Notes: generated from the letters alone by a model not told the origin. Shown: positions 1-10,329, numbered from the stretch's first letter. The stretch is 64,000 nucleotides of DNA from Alentia gelatinosa (GCA_950022655.1 OX465584.1:5031694-5095693); one strand, 5' to 3'. Numbers and translations are program-made.

Positions 1-1131
1 TTTATACATTTTTTTCAGTTTATACACTTTTCTTGGACTTGAGTTATTTCTCTGAGTGGTTTGGGGACCGGAGAGGAGGGAGGAGGAGGGGGAGGGGATG
101 CACTTGTGTTCTACAATTTGATGATATACACACTATTGAGTATACACATGTATTGAAGCACGCACGGGGGAAAACACGTTAAACTTTAGAGAAACTACGT
201 GGGAATTGCACCAGAAATATTTCAACAACAAAAATGCAAATTGAGAAATATAACAAAAGAAGCAGTGTTTTTGTTTTTTTTAATACAAAAACCTTTTAGA
301 AAATAAACAAAAAAAGTACACACACAAAATATTGTCCAGTGAAGGATTCCGCCAGCAGAGACGATATTTGTGGGTTTTAGGAAGCAGCCCCCGTTATAAC
401 TCTGAGTGGAGGAGGCAGGAGGAGGGGGAGGAGGGGTAGTGGATGCACTGACCACCAGGTACCGCCTCAGGTAACGGAGCAAACTCTGCCTTTCTTCATC
501 TGTCCACCCTGATTTACCGACCCTCAACGGCTCCCCGCTCCACACACAAAGCATCGGCGGGGAAATTCAAATCCCCAGCCTGTGATTGGAGATTGTGATG
601 AAAGGGAATCAGTGATCCCTGGATCAGACTCCTAAATATGCGATCCAGGGGGCTTAGAGCATAGGGGGTTGTTATTTAGGGGCCTGTGTACAAGGTCAGA
701 AGGTGCAAGCAACACTTAATGCAAAGTGTGGCTTATTTGCGGACAACTTGGCTTTTACAATGCTTGCCTGCTGATCTGGGTTTAGAAACCTTTGTAGGAA
801 TGCACTGACGGGGAGGGCGGCTGAAGGTGTTGCAGGTTGTAAAAATTATCTAAATCCTTAAATTGGATTTATTTGGAAGGAAATAAGAAGAGTTTAAACC
901 AAGATTACAATCGCTAATAGTCGCCAATGATTCAGAAGTTTAGGATTTAGTTGTTTTGATTACTAAACATTTGTTTTAAGAATAAACCGTCTAAAAAAAC
1001 ATAGAATCTACCATGTCAATACCATCTTGTATTTTCTTTATTTCTCTATCATGCATTACATATTTTAAGTTGGTGACTTTGTTCAAGATTCCTTTTACAA
1101 AGTGCTACGAACGCACGTAGCTAGTTTGTTT
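1..1131. other. Unassigned AT-rich sequence
   Basis: I see no supported gene here. Positions 75-105 and 405-440 are purine-rich (GGAGGGGGAGG type) tracts. The short open frame at 222-554 on the minus strand is mostly low-complexity proline plus hydrophobic residues and has no family match I recognise. Confidence 0.4.
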
Positions 1132-1412
1132 TTTCTCACCCCTGGTATTTTTTCTCCATAGACTTAACATTGGGAACTCGTATCCAACGCCCATGAGATA
1201 TTTAGGAAAAATAACCAATGGGGAATTATGTCACAAATGTTAGGTAATTATTCAATGTGAAGAGTGAGATAAATTGAGAAACCTAGTCAAGTTTACGGTC
1301 AGAGCTCGAACCCATCTCGTTTGAATCGCTACGTAATTCATGCAGCTTCGCTTTGTGAATTACTACACGATTCAAACTCGATGGGATACGAGCTTTAAAT
1401 TTCATAGGTTTC
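1132..1412 (+). mobile_element. Hairpin-tailed element G1
   Basis: The left tip (CTCACCCCTGGTA, then CCATAGACTTAACATTGGG) is followed by a core of about 110 bp. The inverted counterpart GTGAGATAAA lies at 1264-1273 and an imperfect palindrome at about 1276-1412. The palindrome apex reads AGCTTCGCT. Its arms pair over CGTTTGAATCG with CGATTCAAACTCG. The outer right arm (GGATACGAG) is the reverse complement of CTCGTATCC just inside the left tip. G7 at 19289 is a close copy in the opposite orientation. The element is non-coding and non-autonomous. Confidence 0.6.
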
Positions 1413-1589
1413 CTTTATAATCTGTCTCATTAAGAGTACTAATTATAAATATATAATTTCCATAACTCCCAATGGAACCTAGTGGGACATGTAGTAATAA
1501 ATATTTCCTTTAAATTTGTCGGTAAATGCAAATATAAGAGCAACTGCTGATAAGGTAGGCAAATGTACCTGGAATGATTACTGGTGTTG

Positions 1590-1870
1590 ATGGAGAATCA
1601 CTCAGTTGGTCTTCGTCTTACAAAACTCAACAAAATTAGAAAGTTTGGGTTATATAAGTCATTTTCGGAAACCCCACTTGCATCCAGTCAACTTTCTATT
1701 TCTACAACCGTCTAGGATCCCATATCTAAAGTACCAATGCGTCAATGAGGTATTTTGGTCTCTAGAGATTGGTCATGGTCAGCTGGGCACACCTCTAAGA
1801 CTCTGAGACACTGGCCCTTTGCTCCTTTCTCTCTGTCACAATGGTTTCCCGCAGATTGTGAAGGGCTAGT
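1590..1870 (+). repeat. Dispersed repeat T, copy 1
   Basis: This segment shares stretches such as GAGGTATTTTGGTC and GGTCATGGTCAGCTGGGCAC with 43080-43240, and more weakly with 43555-43610. The short open frames inside it in both copies share the peptide IGHGQLGTPLR only because the DNA is repeated. The family is unknown. Confidence 0.5.
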
Positions 1871-1967
1871 CTTTGTGACCACTCTAACCTTTACACGTTC
1901 AGAAACTACAGTAACCCTGTTTCAGGGTAGGTAAGGTGGTTTATCTTGTGCTTAATGTGCTTTATTA

Positions 1968-2074
1968 ATCTCGTTTGAATCGCTACGTAATTCACGTGGC
2001 TTCGCCTTGTGAATTACTACGTGATTCAAACTCGATGGAATACGAGCTCTGACTGTCAATTGTCATGGGTTTCC
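1968..2074 (+). repeat. Solo G-type hairpin
   Basis: An isolated palindrome has arms TCGTTTGAATCGCTACGTAA and the complementary right arm ending CAAACTCGATGGAATACGAG. The apex is GTGGCTTCGCCTTG. It is about 85 percent like the hairpin of G1 and is followed by the same ATGGGTTTCCTTTATAAT flank, but no tip or core is present to its left. Confidence 0.55.
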
Positions 2075-2388
2075 TTTATAATAATGCATGTATTTCCCGT
2101 TTTTGCCCCCTGGTGCCCGCTCCCACCCACACGCTCAACCCCCACCCTAGATTGGTCACCACCTCACGATTTGTATTACATGCCATAATGTACATATTGC
2201 CTGTAGTTAAATTGATAAATGAGGTTGTTCTCTGTGAATATGAATCATCTAAGACACCTATATAGGTGTCCCCCGTCTAGGACTCTTTTGGGTATGTGGA
2301 GGACAGTTTGTAAGATGTGGGTCAAACTTAATAAACACTTTTTGACAATGCTGTCTAATGTCATTGGCTAAGACAGTCCCTCGCTAAG

Positions 2389-2632
2389 ATTGTCTTACTA
2401 GTTAAACGCAAACTGTCCTATGACCTCTCTTACAGACATAACTATCCTAGGACCACATTGTTAAAGTAGTGCCACATAGTGGGGGTTGTGGTAACTAATT
2501 TCATCATAATCAATTATCAATGAATCTAACTAAATATTTAAGCGACATTGTCTTAATAGTTAAACGCAAACTGTCCTAGGACCTCTCTTACAGACATAAC
2601 TCTCCTTGGACCACAATGTTAAACTCCCCCCA
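2389..2632 (+). repeat. Local duplication of about 85 bp
   Basis: Positions 2389-2475 and 2547-2632 are near-identical direct copies (GTTAAACGCAAACTGTCCTA, GACCTCTCTTACAGACATAA). They are separated by about 70 bp of unrelated sequence. No coding potential is evident. Confidence 0.7.
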
Positions 2633-2970
2633 GAGCTAACGTAGTGAAGCTCTGGCGGCCAGTGTACCCTCACCCGCACACAGCCTGTTAGGCCGGAATC
2701 AGCGCCCGCCGGACCTCCTAATGGCGTTTTAATTAGCAGACGACTCCCCCACAATGCTGGTGCCCAGCCAGATCCTCACTATACGGGTCTGCATGCGGGT
2801 ACCAGCGACGGCGGGAAACGTGCCTCGTTTTGGGAGGTTCCGTGGTAGTTTCGGTGTTTGGTGGTAGGTGGCGCGACGGTCGTGGTTGATATGGGACGAA
2901 CGCGTTGTGGACAAAGCAACATCAGGTGTGATTCTGAGGAACTAATGCTAATTCAGCACCATATACATAT
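2633..2970. other. Unassigned GC-richer sequence
   Basis: There is nothing I can name. Short overlapping frames on the minus strand (2560-2914) show no domain or family resemblance. Confidence 0.35.
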
Positions 2971-2984
2971 GTATTTGTATATGT

Positions 2985-3120
2985 ACTAGCGACTTCGTCG
3001 AGTCCAAGTTAGAGGGAAAAATATTGAAAAACAAAATACCGGACCATCGACAGCGGGAATCGAACTCCCATCACTCGCCTTCCCAAGCAAGAACTCTGCT
3101 GACTGCTCCACAGAGCCAAA
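2985..3120 (-). repeat. tRNA-derived SINE-like unit 1
   Basis: On the minus strand a tRNA-like head runs from about 3120 to 3054. It has an A-box-like GTGGAGCAGTCAGC and a B-box-like GAGTTCGATTCCCGC. A body follows containing CTCGACGAAGTCG. The anticodon arm does not fold into a canonical seven-base loop, so a functional tRNA is unlikely. The tRNA-related head followed by a non-tRNA body is the usual plan of a Pol III-transcribed SINE. Confidence 0.5.
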
Positions 3121-3149
3121 TACTTAGGCTGGTGGTGGGTGGGGGGAAT

Positions 3150-3300
3150 CAGCGGAGTTTTGGGCTACGACTTCGTCGGGTCCGAAAAGTATAGAAAAAT
3201 GATAGCGGGGTTCGAACTCCCGACGGTCGCCTTCGGAGCCGAAGACTGCCGACTGCTCCACAAAGATAGGTGCTATACTGAGGTAAAATATTTAGGCTGT
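3150..3300 (-). repeat. tRNA-derived SINE-like unit 2
   Basis: This is a second, better preserved copy in the same orientation. The head at 3266-3204 contains GTGGAGCAGTCGGC and the B-box GGGAGTTCGAACCCCGC. The body contains CCGACGAAGTCG. Both units are bounded on the plus-strand right side by TTAGGCTG(G/T)TGGTGGGTGG, which suggests tandem duplication of a larger unit. Confidence 0.5.
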
Positions 3301-3366
3301 TGGTGGGTGGGGGAATCAGCGGAGTGGTTTAACTGCAAGTCCTTACAGCTCCTATTATTTCGATGA

Positions 3367-3872
3367 CACAGGTATTTTGCCAGCAACCAGCGCAATTATT
3401 CACATGTCTGATCACGGGGCAAGGCAATTAGATAACTACAGTTTTAAATTATAATTTCAGTATGGATAGAAACAAATCCTAAGGATAAAAGTACATCTGT
3501 GTAGAGAAACACAAAAAATAGTAACAGGATTCAGTTAAGTACTGTACGAGAATCTCACTCTCGTGGCCCTTCAATCTCCAGTCCCAGGTCGGGTTCACTC
3601 TGTCTCTATGTACGGCAACAACTTCAAGCGGATATCACAAAATTCTACCGTTTTAGATATAGTAGGTAATCATACATATGTGATAATTCATTTAAATGGT
3701 TTGATAAATAACAAGAAATGGTTTCATCATTCATTGATTGATTTCTCTCTTTGGTTGTTTGTTTTTACCTATGGGTTATTTTTGTTGAGCGATGCGAAAA
3801 GTCAACATATCCATCTTAAATAACTCTCGGCGTTGAAGATATATGTACAAAGTCAAGAGTTTTACCATCGAA
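3367..3872. other. Unassigned AT-rich sequence
   Basis: No gene, RNA or recognisable repeat. The open frame at 3563-3823 is hydrophobic and AT-driven and matches nothing I know. Confidence 0.35.
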
Positions 3873-3873
3873 C

Positions 3874-3965
3874 CTAGACTTGCTCAAGTCTTTGATTATG
3901 AACATAAATTCAATGAATAAAATGAATTACAATGTCTAAGGTTCCTCTGACTGGCTCAGGAATCG
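3874..3965 (+). mobile_element. Family H terminal fragment
   Basis: This begins with the H terminus TAGACTTGCTCAAGTC and continues TTTGATTATGAACAT. It diverges after about 90 bp and has no opposite terminus, so it is a truncated or solo end. Confidence 0.55.
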
Positions 3966-4354
3966 GCCAGGCCAAGGGGAGAGTAGGTGGGGGAGGGGGG
4001 GGGGGTAAGGAGGGCGTGCGGTGGCGGTAGGCAGCAGTAGGAGTAGGACACAGGTATGGAGGCTAGTCTACATCGAACCCAATTATCATAAAACTGGGTG
4101 AGTTTTAATCTTGGCCACAGTATGCTGGGACTGGTTTAGTTTGATATGTGAGTGAACACTAGGCCAGGCTTCCAGGCTATCTCTAGTTCCCACATAGAGG
4201 TGTGTGAGTAGTATATAGAAATGTAGGTTTTGAGCGATAATGGGTGGAACCACAACCTCTGCCAGTATCTGAGACATAAACCACGTGACTACGTTCCACT
4301 ACAGTTTTTATATCAAGTAATGCTGTGGTTTTATTATTCACCAATTACGCGATC

Positions 4355-4665
4355 CTAATTAAGCGGGTGGAGATTACGGGTGCTCGAAAACTGCGCCCTA
4401 CACAGAGTGGAGATTACAGAAAAAAAAAGGCCCATTCTGTACAAAACAGTGTATGGGAAGAGCGCGTAGTCATCTTGTTATTTCTTTGATAATGCTGCAT
4501 GATAAATACAATATAAACTGGTTTCAGATAAAAGCGGTCGTGAACTCCTCGGATTAGAGTCTACACAATATCCTCGCATTTGATCGGATATTACTGCGCG
4601 TCTAGTCCTCGGAGACTACGGCTGCTTGTATCTGAAATCAGTTGATATTATGTAGACAGGTATAT
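4355..4665 (+). mobile_element. Hairpin-tailed element Y1
   Basis: The tip region (GGTGGAGATTACGGG) is followed by a core and then a palindrome at about 4527-4645. The palindrome has arms TTTCAGATAAAAGCGGTCGT and the complementary right arm. The apex-proximal word is ATATTACTGCGCGTC. The same tip, core phrase (TTTCTTTGATAAT) and hairpin recur at 62105-62410. Confidence 0.55.
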
Positions 4666-4792
4666 AGACGGCGAAAAGTCATACTTCTTATGGTAGGTAA
4701 AAGGTAGTGATAATCCTCTAAACTCCTATAGAAGAATTATAAGACTGTAGACTGTTTTGTAGTCCCATGTGGACTTTTTGTATTTTAATAAC

Positions 4793-4832
4793 TGGTCGAC
4801 GTTTCGAGTCAGCAACGACTCTTCTTCAAGGC
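4793..4832 (-). ncRNA. Degenerate hammerhead-ribozyme-like motif
   Basis: Read on the minus strand this contains GAAGAAGAGTC, a six-base loop, GACTC, then GAAACGTCGACC. The perfect GAGTC/GACTC stem followed by GAAAC and GTC matches the stem II, GAAA core and cleavage-site order of minimal hammerhead ribozymes known from Penelope-like elements and retrozymes. The first core (CUGAUGA) is present only as TTGAAGA, so self-cleavage is doubtful. No Penelope reverse transcriptase is seen nearby. It may be a relic of a terminal repeat. Confidence 0.4.
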
Positions 4833-5039
4833 ATACAATAGAAGAATCCATGTATACATGAATTCTTATTGTTGATAATCACACAGATTGATATTACTTT
4901 ACACAAAGACCATTATACAAGTTTTCTGTGTAGGTGGCGTTAGTAGTAAACCTGAGAACTATAGCGAGGCAGATATAAGCCAACTGATTAGTGTAGGACT
5001 TGTCAAGACTTGACACAGACAGTAACCCCAGCCATCACT

Positions 5040-5245
5040 GAATGGGTCTCTATCCCACTCACAATGTCAACTGATACCAGCCACCTCCCACCACTCTACC
5101 CCCACCCTCACCCCCTCCCCATACACCTACACACCCCACAGACCACCAACCCACCCCCACCACCACCCCACCCGCTACACACACACATCACACCATCCAC
5201 ACCCCACCCCTAACACATACACACACCCCACAGACCACCAGATGT
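5040..5245. repeat. C-rich CCCCAC/CA simple sequence
   Basis: The tract is low-complexity CCACCC, CACACA and ACACCCC. The proline-histidine frames read through it are artefacts of composition. Confidence 0.7.
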
Positions 5246-5257
5246 CGACCTTGACCG

Positions 5258-5345
5258 CCAGGTGTCACCCACACGTGACCATCCCGGCATTCCTAGCAGT
5301 CACGTGACTCGCTGCCAATTTCCCGGCGACCCCCGCGCGAGAGGA
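5258..5345. promoter_or_regulatory. E-box cluster, possible promoter island
   Basis: The segment contains CACACGTGACC and AGTCACGTGACTC, a CCAATTTCCCGGCG stretch and CGCGCGAGAGG. TCACGTGA is the bHLH-Zip (USF/MITF/TFEB) core. The CpG density is above the surroundings. No transcript start or downstream exon can be shown. Confidence 0.25.
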
Positions 5346-5385
5346 GGGGAGGTGTGGTGTGTGTGTGTGTGTGGGGGGGGGGGGG

Positions 5386-6145
5386 TAGACTGGCTCCAGT
5401 CCCTGCCTCCTATGGCTACCCTCCTCGCTGGGATACGGGGACTGGTACAATGCACCCCTCTCATAAGATCTCACACACTCTAAGTGGTATTCTGTACAAG
5501 GTTCTCACTGCGCTCTATGGGAGAAGAATTCTTAACGAACTAGGCTTAGAGCCTCGAGAATCTTATGGCACACAGTACTCCCGCTAGGTGCCATCATTGA
5601 GATTATAGGAATCTTTGCGTTTGCATAGATGTACGTCTTTAGCACGGGAGGCAGGCCAGTGTATTCTCAAGGCTCTAAGCCTAGTTAGTTAAGAATTCTT
5701 CTCCTGTAGTGTAGAGCATAGTGAGAGTACAGAATACGACTTAGAGATCTTATGAGAGGGGTGCACCATCGGTAATGGTGGTGCATTTCTGGCGCTGCTA
5801 AGCTCGAGTATTTCCAACATTCTCAGACAGCTAGAGAGCTGGAGGAAGGGGAGGGGTAGGATGAGGGGTAGGGTTACAGGGAGCGACTGGGGGGACATGT
5901 ACAGGAGGTTCTGTTCCTACTGGACAAGTCTTTGATTCATGGGCCAGTCAGAGAAGGATACCTACTATAATGAACTTTATTCTGATTGTGTTTAATCATT
6001 TAATAAATGTTCATAATCGAAGACTTGAGGAAATCACATTTGATTCATGGGACAGTCAGGGAATGATACATACTATAATGAACTTTATTCTCATTGTGTT
6101 TAATCATTTGATAAATGTTTATAATCAAAGACTTGAGCAAGTCTA
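5386..6145 (-). mobile_element. Family H copy 1, interrupted by family I
   Basis: The ends are TAGACTGGCTCCAGTCC on the left and GACTTGAGCAAGTCTA on the right. The 9 bp flanks are a G run and GGGGGCGGG, compatible with a 9-bp target duplication. A family I element is nested at about 5452-5770; H sequence resumes with ATCGGTAATGG. The right subterminal 100 bp is duplicated (5930-6030 and 6034-6145). The element is non-coding. Long terminal similarity and 9-bp duplications suggest a Mutator-like (MULE) origin. Confidence 0.65.
5452..5770. mobile_element. Family I copy 1, long inverted repeat
   Basis: The ends are GCACCCCTCTCATAAGATC and its complement. The arms are above 100 bp (including GAGAAGAATTCTTAACGAAC and ACTAGGCTTAGAGCCT), leaving a short centre. 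It interrupts H copy 1. Comparison with the uninterrupted H sequence GGTACAATCGGTAATGG at 20411-20440 (reverse), 55735 and 61235 gives an empty site and hints at a 5-bp duplication (ACAAT/ACCAT). Confidence 0.65.
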
Positions 6146-6179
6146 GGGGGCGGGGAGATGAATCTATCAACAGTGCCAA

Positions 6180-6525
6180 CTAAATGGCCCCCGCTAGAGG
6201 TCGCGCGTGTTGTATCGGCGTTGATCCTGAGTGTAAACAAAATGGCGGATCTGTTTTGTTTATTTTCATTTTAAACGCCACGCGCTGTGAACTTGTACCC
6301 CGCGTGTCTGTAGGTGAAGGGCAGTGTTCAGGATGGTAACCAGTGGAGTAGGAGGTGGGGGGGGGGGAGATTAAGCCAGCGCTAGCGCCGCGAAAGATCT
6401 GGGGGGAGAGTGAGGGTGAGAAGAGGGAACAATAGGAAGTGACGACTTAATCTGACAGCTCCGTGACGGCGCATCTTAAACATGCTGTCAATAGGTGTCA
6501 GTAGTCAAACCCGTGGGTGTATTGT
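6180..6525. other. Unassigned, GC-rich in part
   Basis: This holds CpG-rich stretches (AGGTCGCGCGTG, AAAATGGCGGATC) and a poly-G run at 6353-6368. A promoter is conceivable but not supported. Confidence 0.3.
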
Positions 6526-6529
6526 GGTC

Positions 6530-6680
6530 TTAAAGGCATATCGGACAATTAGGCTTGAAAATTTAAACCCATGTCAATTTCCTGAAAATTTGATATGATG
6601 ATCTCTAAGTGTTGTAGTACACATATCTAACTTAAAATTCGGGGGTCACCGTGCTAGTTTTTGATTTATAGATCAATATT
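6530..6680 (+). repeat. Dispersed repeat P, copy 1
   Basis: This is homologous over about 110 bp to the reverse complement of 50725-50840: AAACCCATG, TTTCCTGAAA, TGATGATCTC and TATCTAACTT occur in the same order. Its last 24 bp (TCGGGGGTCACCGTGCTAG) also occur at 10966-10988. Confidence 0.5.
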
Positions 6681-7790
6681 GTGATCATTTTATATTAGAA
6701 TATTTAGAAATTCTAAACAGTATTTTTTGCACATAGTAAAACCCATGTCATTTACTTAAAACTTTCACAGGATATAGTACATATATAGAACTTCTTATTC
6801 AGGTTTTAAAAATCATAGGTCATCCTTGTTTTCTAAAGAATCGAAGAAAACCACATTATCAGTATATTACATGTAAATCAACCAAATGTAAATTGGCCTA
6901 ATTTACCTATTGGAATGAGAAAAACTGGACGAAACGTTAAAGTTACTAATGTAGAATAAGAATGAATCCCAAGAAACTGGTCAGTTTTGACTGGTATATG
7001 ACATTATTCAAAAATCACTGGGTGGCGCTACTGTGGATTGTAGGATATGTGTTTAATACTCCGATACTCGACTGTAGTATACTAAAACCAATATGTGCCA
7101 ATGCATAAAACTCTTTAGTTGTAATACATCTCGTCGTATGTGTAACAGTCACCTGTATTAGTAAAATATACCGCAGAGCGATATGTATCTGAACAGTATC
7201 ATATGTATTTAAGAATGACCGGATAGCAGATATGTGCTATGTTGAATAAAGACACTTCATTGGCAATGGCTAAAATACCAATCCAGCGATTGAGACCAAA
7301 ATGCCCCTTTATAGGTCTATGAGTAGACAATCAAAGTTATTTATCCTACTTGAGATAGGATGAACAAAACTGTAAACCGGCGAACGACGTAAGGATATCA
7401 TTGTAAACGATCTTGAGCAATTCAGAAATTTACACAAAAAGCAACAAGAAAATGCTGTTAGCACACCACACGGTGCCTCCCTCTAGTGTGCAATGTGAGA
7501 ACCACTGGTGAGTCTTAAAAACAACGAATCAATGGCCTTGTAATTGTGTTACTTAACAGTGATATTGTTGTTGAAGCCTGTCTGATTGTATTGGACGACA
7601 ACTTTTGAGCAGGAAAAGCCTAAACTGATATGCGTAAATTGTAAAAAGAACTTGTTGGCATATATATGTGTGGCTATACTGTGTATGCAGTGTATGAATG
7701 TTGGGAGGCAACACCTTAAAAAGGAAGATTAGATAATCCAGAGTGTTATCCACTCACTATCTCACCATATTTGATGATTAGTAGAAACCA
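6681..7790. other. Unassigned AT-rich sequence
   Basis: No coding frame above noise, no RNA gene and no repeat shared with the rest of the window was noticed over this 1.1 kb. Confidence 0.35.
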
Positions 7791-8147
7791 AACGAGAGTT
7801 AGCCTTGTCAATGTTTATGTCACGATGGGCAGGTTGTGTATTACTACACGAGGCGTTAGCCGAGTTTATTGAGTAGCAGACCTGACCAGAGTGGCATAAA
7901 CATTGACAAAGCTAACTCGAGTTCGGTTTCGTATTTATCCTACCCCATCTCACCGATATACAGAGAAAATTTGTAATTATCCATGTTAGTAATTATCAAT
8001 GCTGCCGGATCTACTTTCGTTATCTCGTCCCTGATTGGTCCGTTTTTTTATTCACCTCGGTGCATAAATGACACTTTATCCAACGCTATGTCAAATACAC
8101 TGAGTCAATGTTAAACCTATGGCGTTTTTTATTAGGGGTAGGATAAG
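7791..8147 (-). mobile_element. Hairpin-tailed element G2
   Basis: On the minus strand the right-hand tip is TTATCCTACCCCTAATA, then CGCCATAGGTTTAACATTGAC. A core follows, with the inverted tip TTATCCTACCCC at 7954-7965 on the plus strand, then the hairpin at 7793-7926. Arms pair over GTCAATGTTTATG and CATAAACATTGAC. The apex on the minus strand is CTCGGCTAACGCCTCG followed by TGTAGTAATAC. G12 is the nearest relative. Confidence 0.6.
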
Positions 8148-8159
8148 TTTTCCTTCCAA

Positions 8160-8360
8160 GTTGTCCACTTACATGGACCGTACCGAATTTTCTCTCCGTT
8201 TACGCGGGGTGTCCGTTTACGCGGTCTGTTCCTTCGAATGGGGTTAAAATAAACGTTTTATAAACAGAGGGAAAATTTTAATTCCTCGCAAATTGTCTGT
8301 TAATGTGGGGTTCTTCTTACGGGGAGGGCCTCCCTTATGCGGGGTTTTACTGTATACTTA
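8160..8360. mobile_element. Family J (pogo/Tigger-like) fragment
   Basis: Repeated GTCCGTTTACGCGG words occur, and the end is TGCGGGGTTTTACTGTATA. This matches the CAGTAAAACCCCGC-type terminus common in pogo/Tigger-derived short elements. The left terminus is degraded. Confidence 0.5.
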
Positions 8361-8692
8361 TTGATTACATCTATTGAGCATTTAATTATCTATCGATGAC
8401 AGTCTAGTAAGACCCCTCAAGATTGATCTTTGCCGAGAACACCACAAATACCATGATAAGATCCTTTGTCGTTCGTTCTTTTGTGTACAAACTCCCCCAG
8501 TTGTGTTTTGGCACCTTGGTGACTTGTAGCGACGACATGCCAGTTGTTACCTAACTACGGTTAAAGCATGCAGCAGCACGTCTCCGTGATGTGATAAGAG
8601 TTCACCCTTCACCCTGACACACCCCCACAGCAATGTCTGCCACCCCCGCCCACCCCCCCCCCCCCCGCCACGCCACTGTGTGGGGCTGATAA
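8361..8692. other. Unassigned, with poly-C run
   Basis: There is no supported feature apart from a C homopolymer run near 8650-8668. Confidence 0.35.
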
Positions 8693-8963
8693 GGCCCGGC
8701 GTCCACCTACTACGATAGAAATTTAGACCTACCGATATGACACCATACAAAAAGCAAATATCGGAGACATATCGGGAAGGTGCAAAATCATAGACATATG
8801 TCTAGACATGCCAATCTATCACGCATTGTATGGGATTTTTATCGCAGTAACGTGGTCAACTGCCCCGATATTAGGTGACCTTCCGATGCGATTTCTTTTT
8901 TTTTATCGGGAGGTGCATCGTAGACCATATCGGAGCCATATCATAGTAGGTGGATGCCGGGCC
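8693..8963 (+). mobile_element. Family B MITE, copy 1
   Basis: The terminal inverted repeats begin GGCCCGGCGTCCACCTACT and extend ACGATA. The complementary end is TAGTAGGTGGATGCCGGGCC. The 271-bp interior iterates CGATAT/ATATCGG words and holds the shared phrase AGACATATGTCTAGACATGCC. It is the same length as copy 3 (33899). The element is non-coding. Confidence 0.75.
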
Positions 8964-9130
8964 TTAGGCATAGAAGAGGAGGGGCGAGGGTACTGGGGGT
9001 TGAGGAGGGGTTTCTGGACAACTCACCCCAAAATGACCCCAGGATTTAAAGTCTTACAGTAATTTGGACTTTGGCCTCAAATATATGTTCATTTGAGAGG
9101 GCAATATAACCATCCTGTTAGGAAAGGTGT

Positions 9131-9446
9131 TTATCTCACCCCTGGTACAAGTTTAGTCATAGGAATAACATTAGAAGAATATACTCAACGATCACCCTCG
9201 TAAAGTGACAATACTACGCCACGGCCGTGGCATAGTGGATTTGCTAAGTATATTCTGATTATTCTGAAGTTGTGATGTTATTTAAACAATAGAAAGGGGT
9301 AAGATAAATCCAGAACCGCACTCGAATCGTAAAATAGACAATACTCCACTCGTTTGGCTGTGCCATGATCGTCACTCGGCTTCGCCTCGATGACGATTGC
9401 GGCCCAGCCAAACTCGTGGAGTATTGTCTATTTATACGATTCTCGA
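9131..9446 (+). mobile_element. Hairpin-tailed element G3
   Basis: The left tip is TTATCTCACCCCTGGTA, with the inverted tip GGGGTAAGATAAA at 9296-9308. The hairpin at 9322-9446 has arms pairing over AATAGACAATACTCCACTCG with CGTGGAGTATTGTCTATT. The apex is CACTCGGCTTCGCCTCGATGA. The core contains its own smaller inverted repeat (AGAATATACT at 9176 and AGTATATTCT at 9249) enclosing CCACGGCCGTGG. Confidence 0.6.
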
Positions 9447-9790
9447 TGCAGTTCTATATAAGTCCTGGTGATGCGTCTGAACATCAATCGCTGTCACGCG
9501 ACAGATCTGTCCAGTACAAGTGTCCCGCCGGTACAGTTTCCATGTACGGGAGCTCTCCCACTGCCGCATGCCGCACGGTTGAGGGCTCACAAAATTCATA
9601 GCATTCCTGAGTCCTGGGTATAAGTAGCTAAACTCAGCTTTCCAATATCAGCTCATAACCATCTTGTTGTTAATGATGTAGCAACAGATCAAACAAATTA
9701 CATCGAATGTGATTTGCCTCGTCAGATTACTCTGCAACCAAAACTCATGGCATATTTTCAGTAGCTATAACTAACATTTGTGAAATTGCT
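9447..9790. other. Unassigned sequence
   Basis: No supported feature. The open frame running in from 9365 is the read-through of the G3 hairpin. Confidence 0.35.
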
Positions 9791-9896
9791 ATCCCCCTAT
9801 TGAGTATTGTTTTACACTACTCAATGGGTGTTGAGTACGAGATCCCAATATTCAGTATAGGGGAGGGGGAATACACGAGGTGAGATAATGACTATT
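9791..9896 (-). mobile_element. G-type left-end fragment G4
   Basis: On the minus strand it reads TTATCTCACCTCG, then ATATTGGGATCTCGTACTC. This is the tip plus variable word of group G without core or hairpin. Confidence 0.45.
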
Positions 9897-10059
9897 GTTG
9901 AAATATTGTAGAGATAAATCAAGACAGGACGAGTTCCTTTTGGGGCGAGGAAATCGTGGGGCGACTTTGTTTCGTAGCGAGTTCTAGAGTATTCGAGGGA
10001 GCCTACCCCCGAATCACCCAGTCCATACACACAGTCACACACACACGCCCACACACACA

Positions 10060-10195
10060 CACTCTAGTTGTGATCACGTGACCCTGCCTGCCAAATGCGC
10101 ACGCGTGAGGCGTGTCACGTGACATCCGGTCACGTGCCGGAAGTGCCCCTGGTGTGCCAGGTGCGCAGGCGCAGAACGTGTGCGAGGTTTCGTAT
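10060..10195. promoter_or_regulatory. E-box/ETS/NRF1-like motif island
   Basis: Within 135 bp there are GATCACGTGACC, TGTCACGTGACA and GGTCACGTGCCGG (bHLH-Zip cores). CCGGAAGTGCC (ETS core) and GCGCAGGCGCAGA and TGCGCACGCG (NRF1-like) are also present. This combination is typical of CpG-island housekeeping promoters in animals. No downstream exon is recognised on either strand, so a promoter is only suggested. Confidence 0.35.
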
Positions 10196-10329
10196 TGGCA
10201 CATTTCACCGTATACTCAATTCTCAGAGGTTTGTCCCCCATTTTCTTGTTTATTCCAGATTCTGTATTACAGTTCTTCCACTTAGAAAAAAAATTAACCA
10301 GTAGCATCCTTTACATTCATATACCATGT

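Noticed and set aside
1132..1412. Helitron interpretation of the hairpin-tailed elements
   Set aside because: Helitrons have a short hairpin about 10 bp before a CTRR end and no inverted tips. Here the hairpin exceeds 100 bp and the tips are inverted repeats.
3054..3266. Two tRNA genes on the minus strand
   Set aside because: The B-boxes are good, but the anticodon arms and acceptor stems do not fold canonically and both are fused to a non-tRNA body, so SINE heads are more likely.
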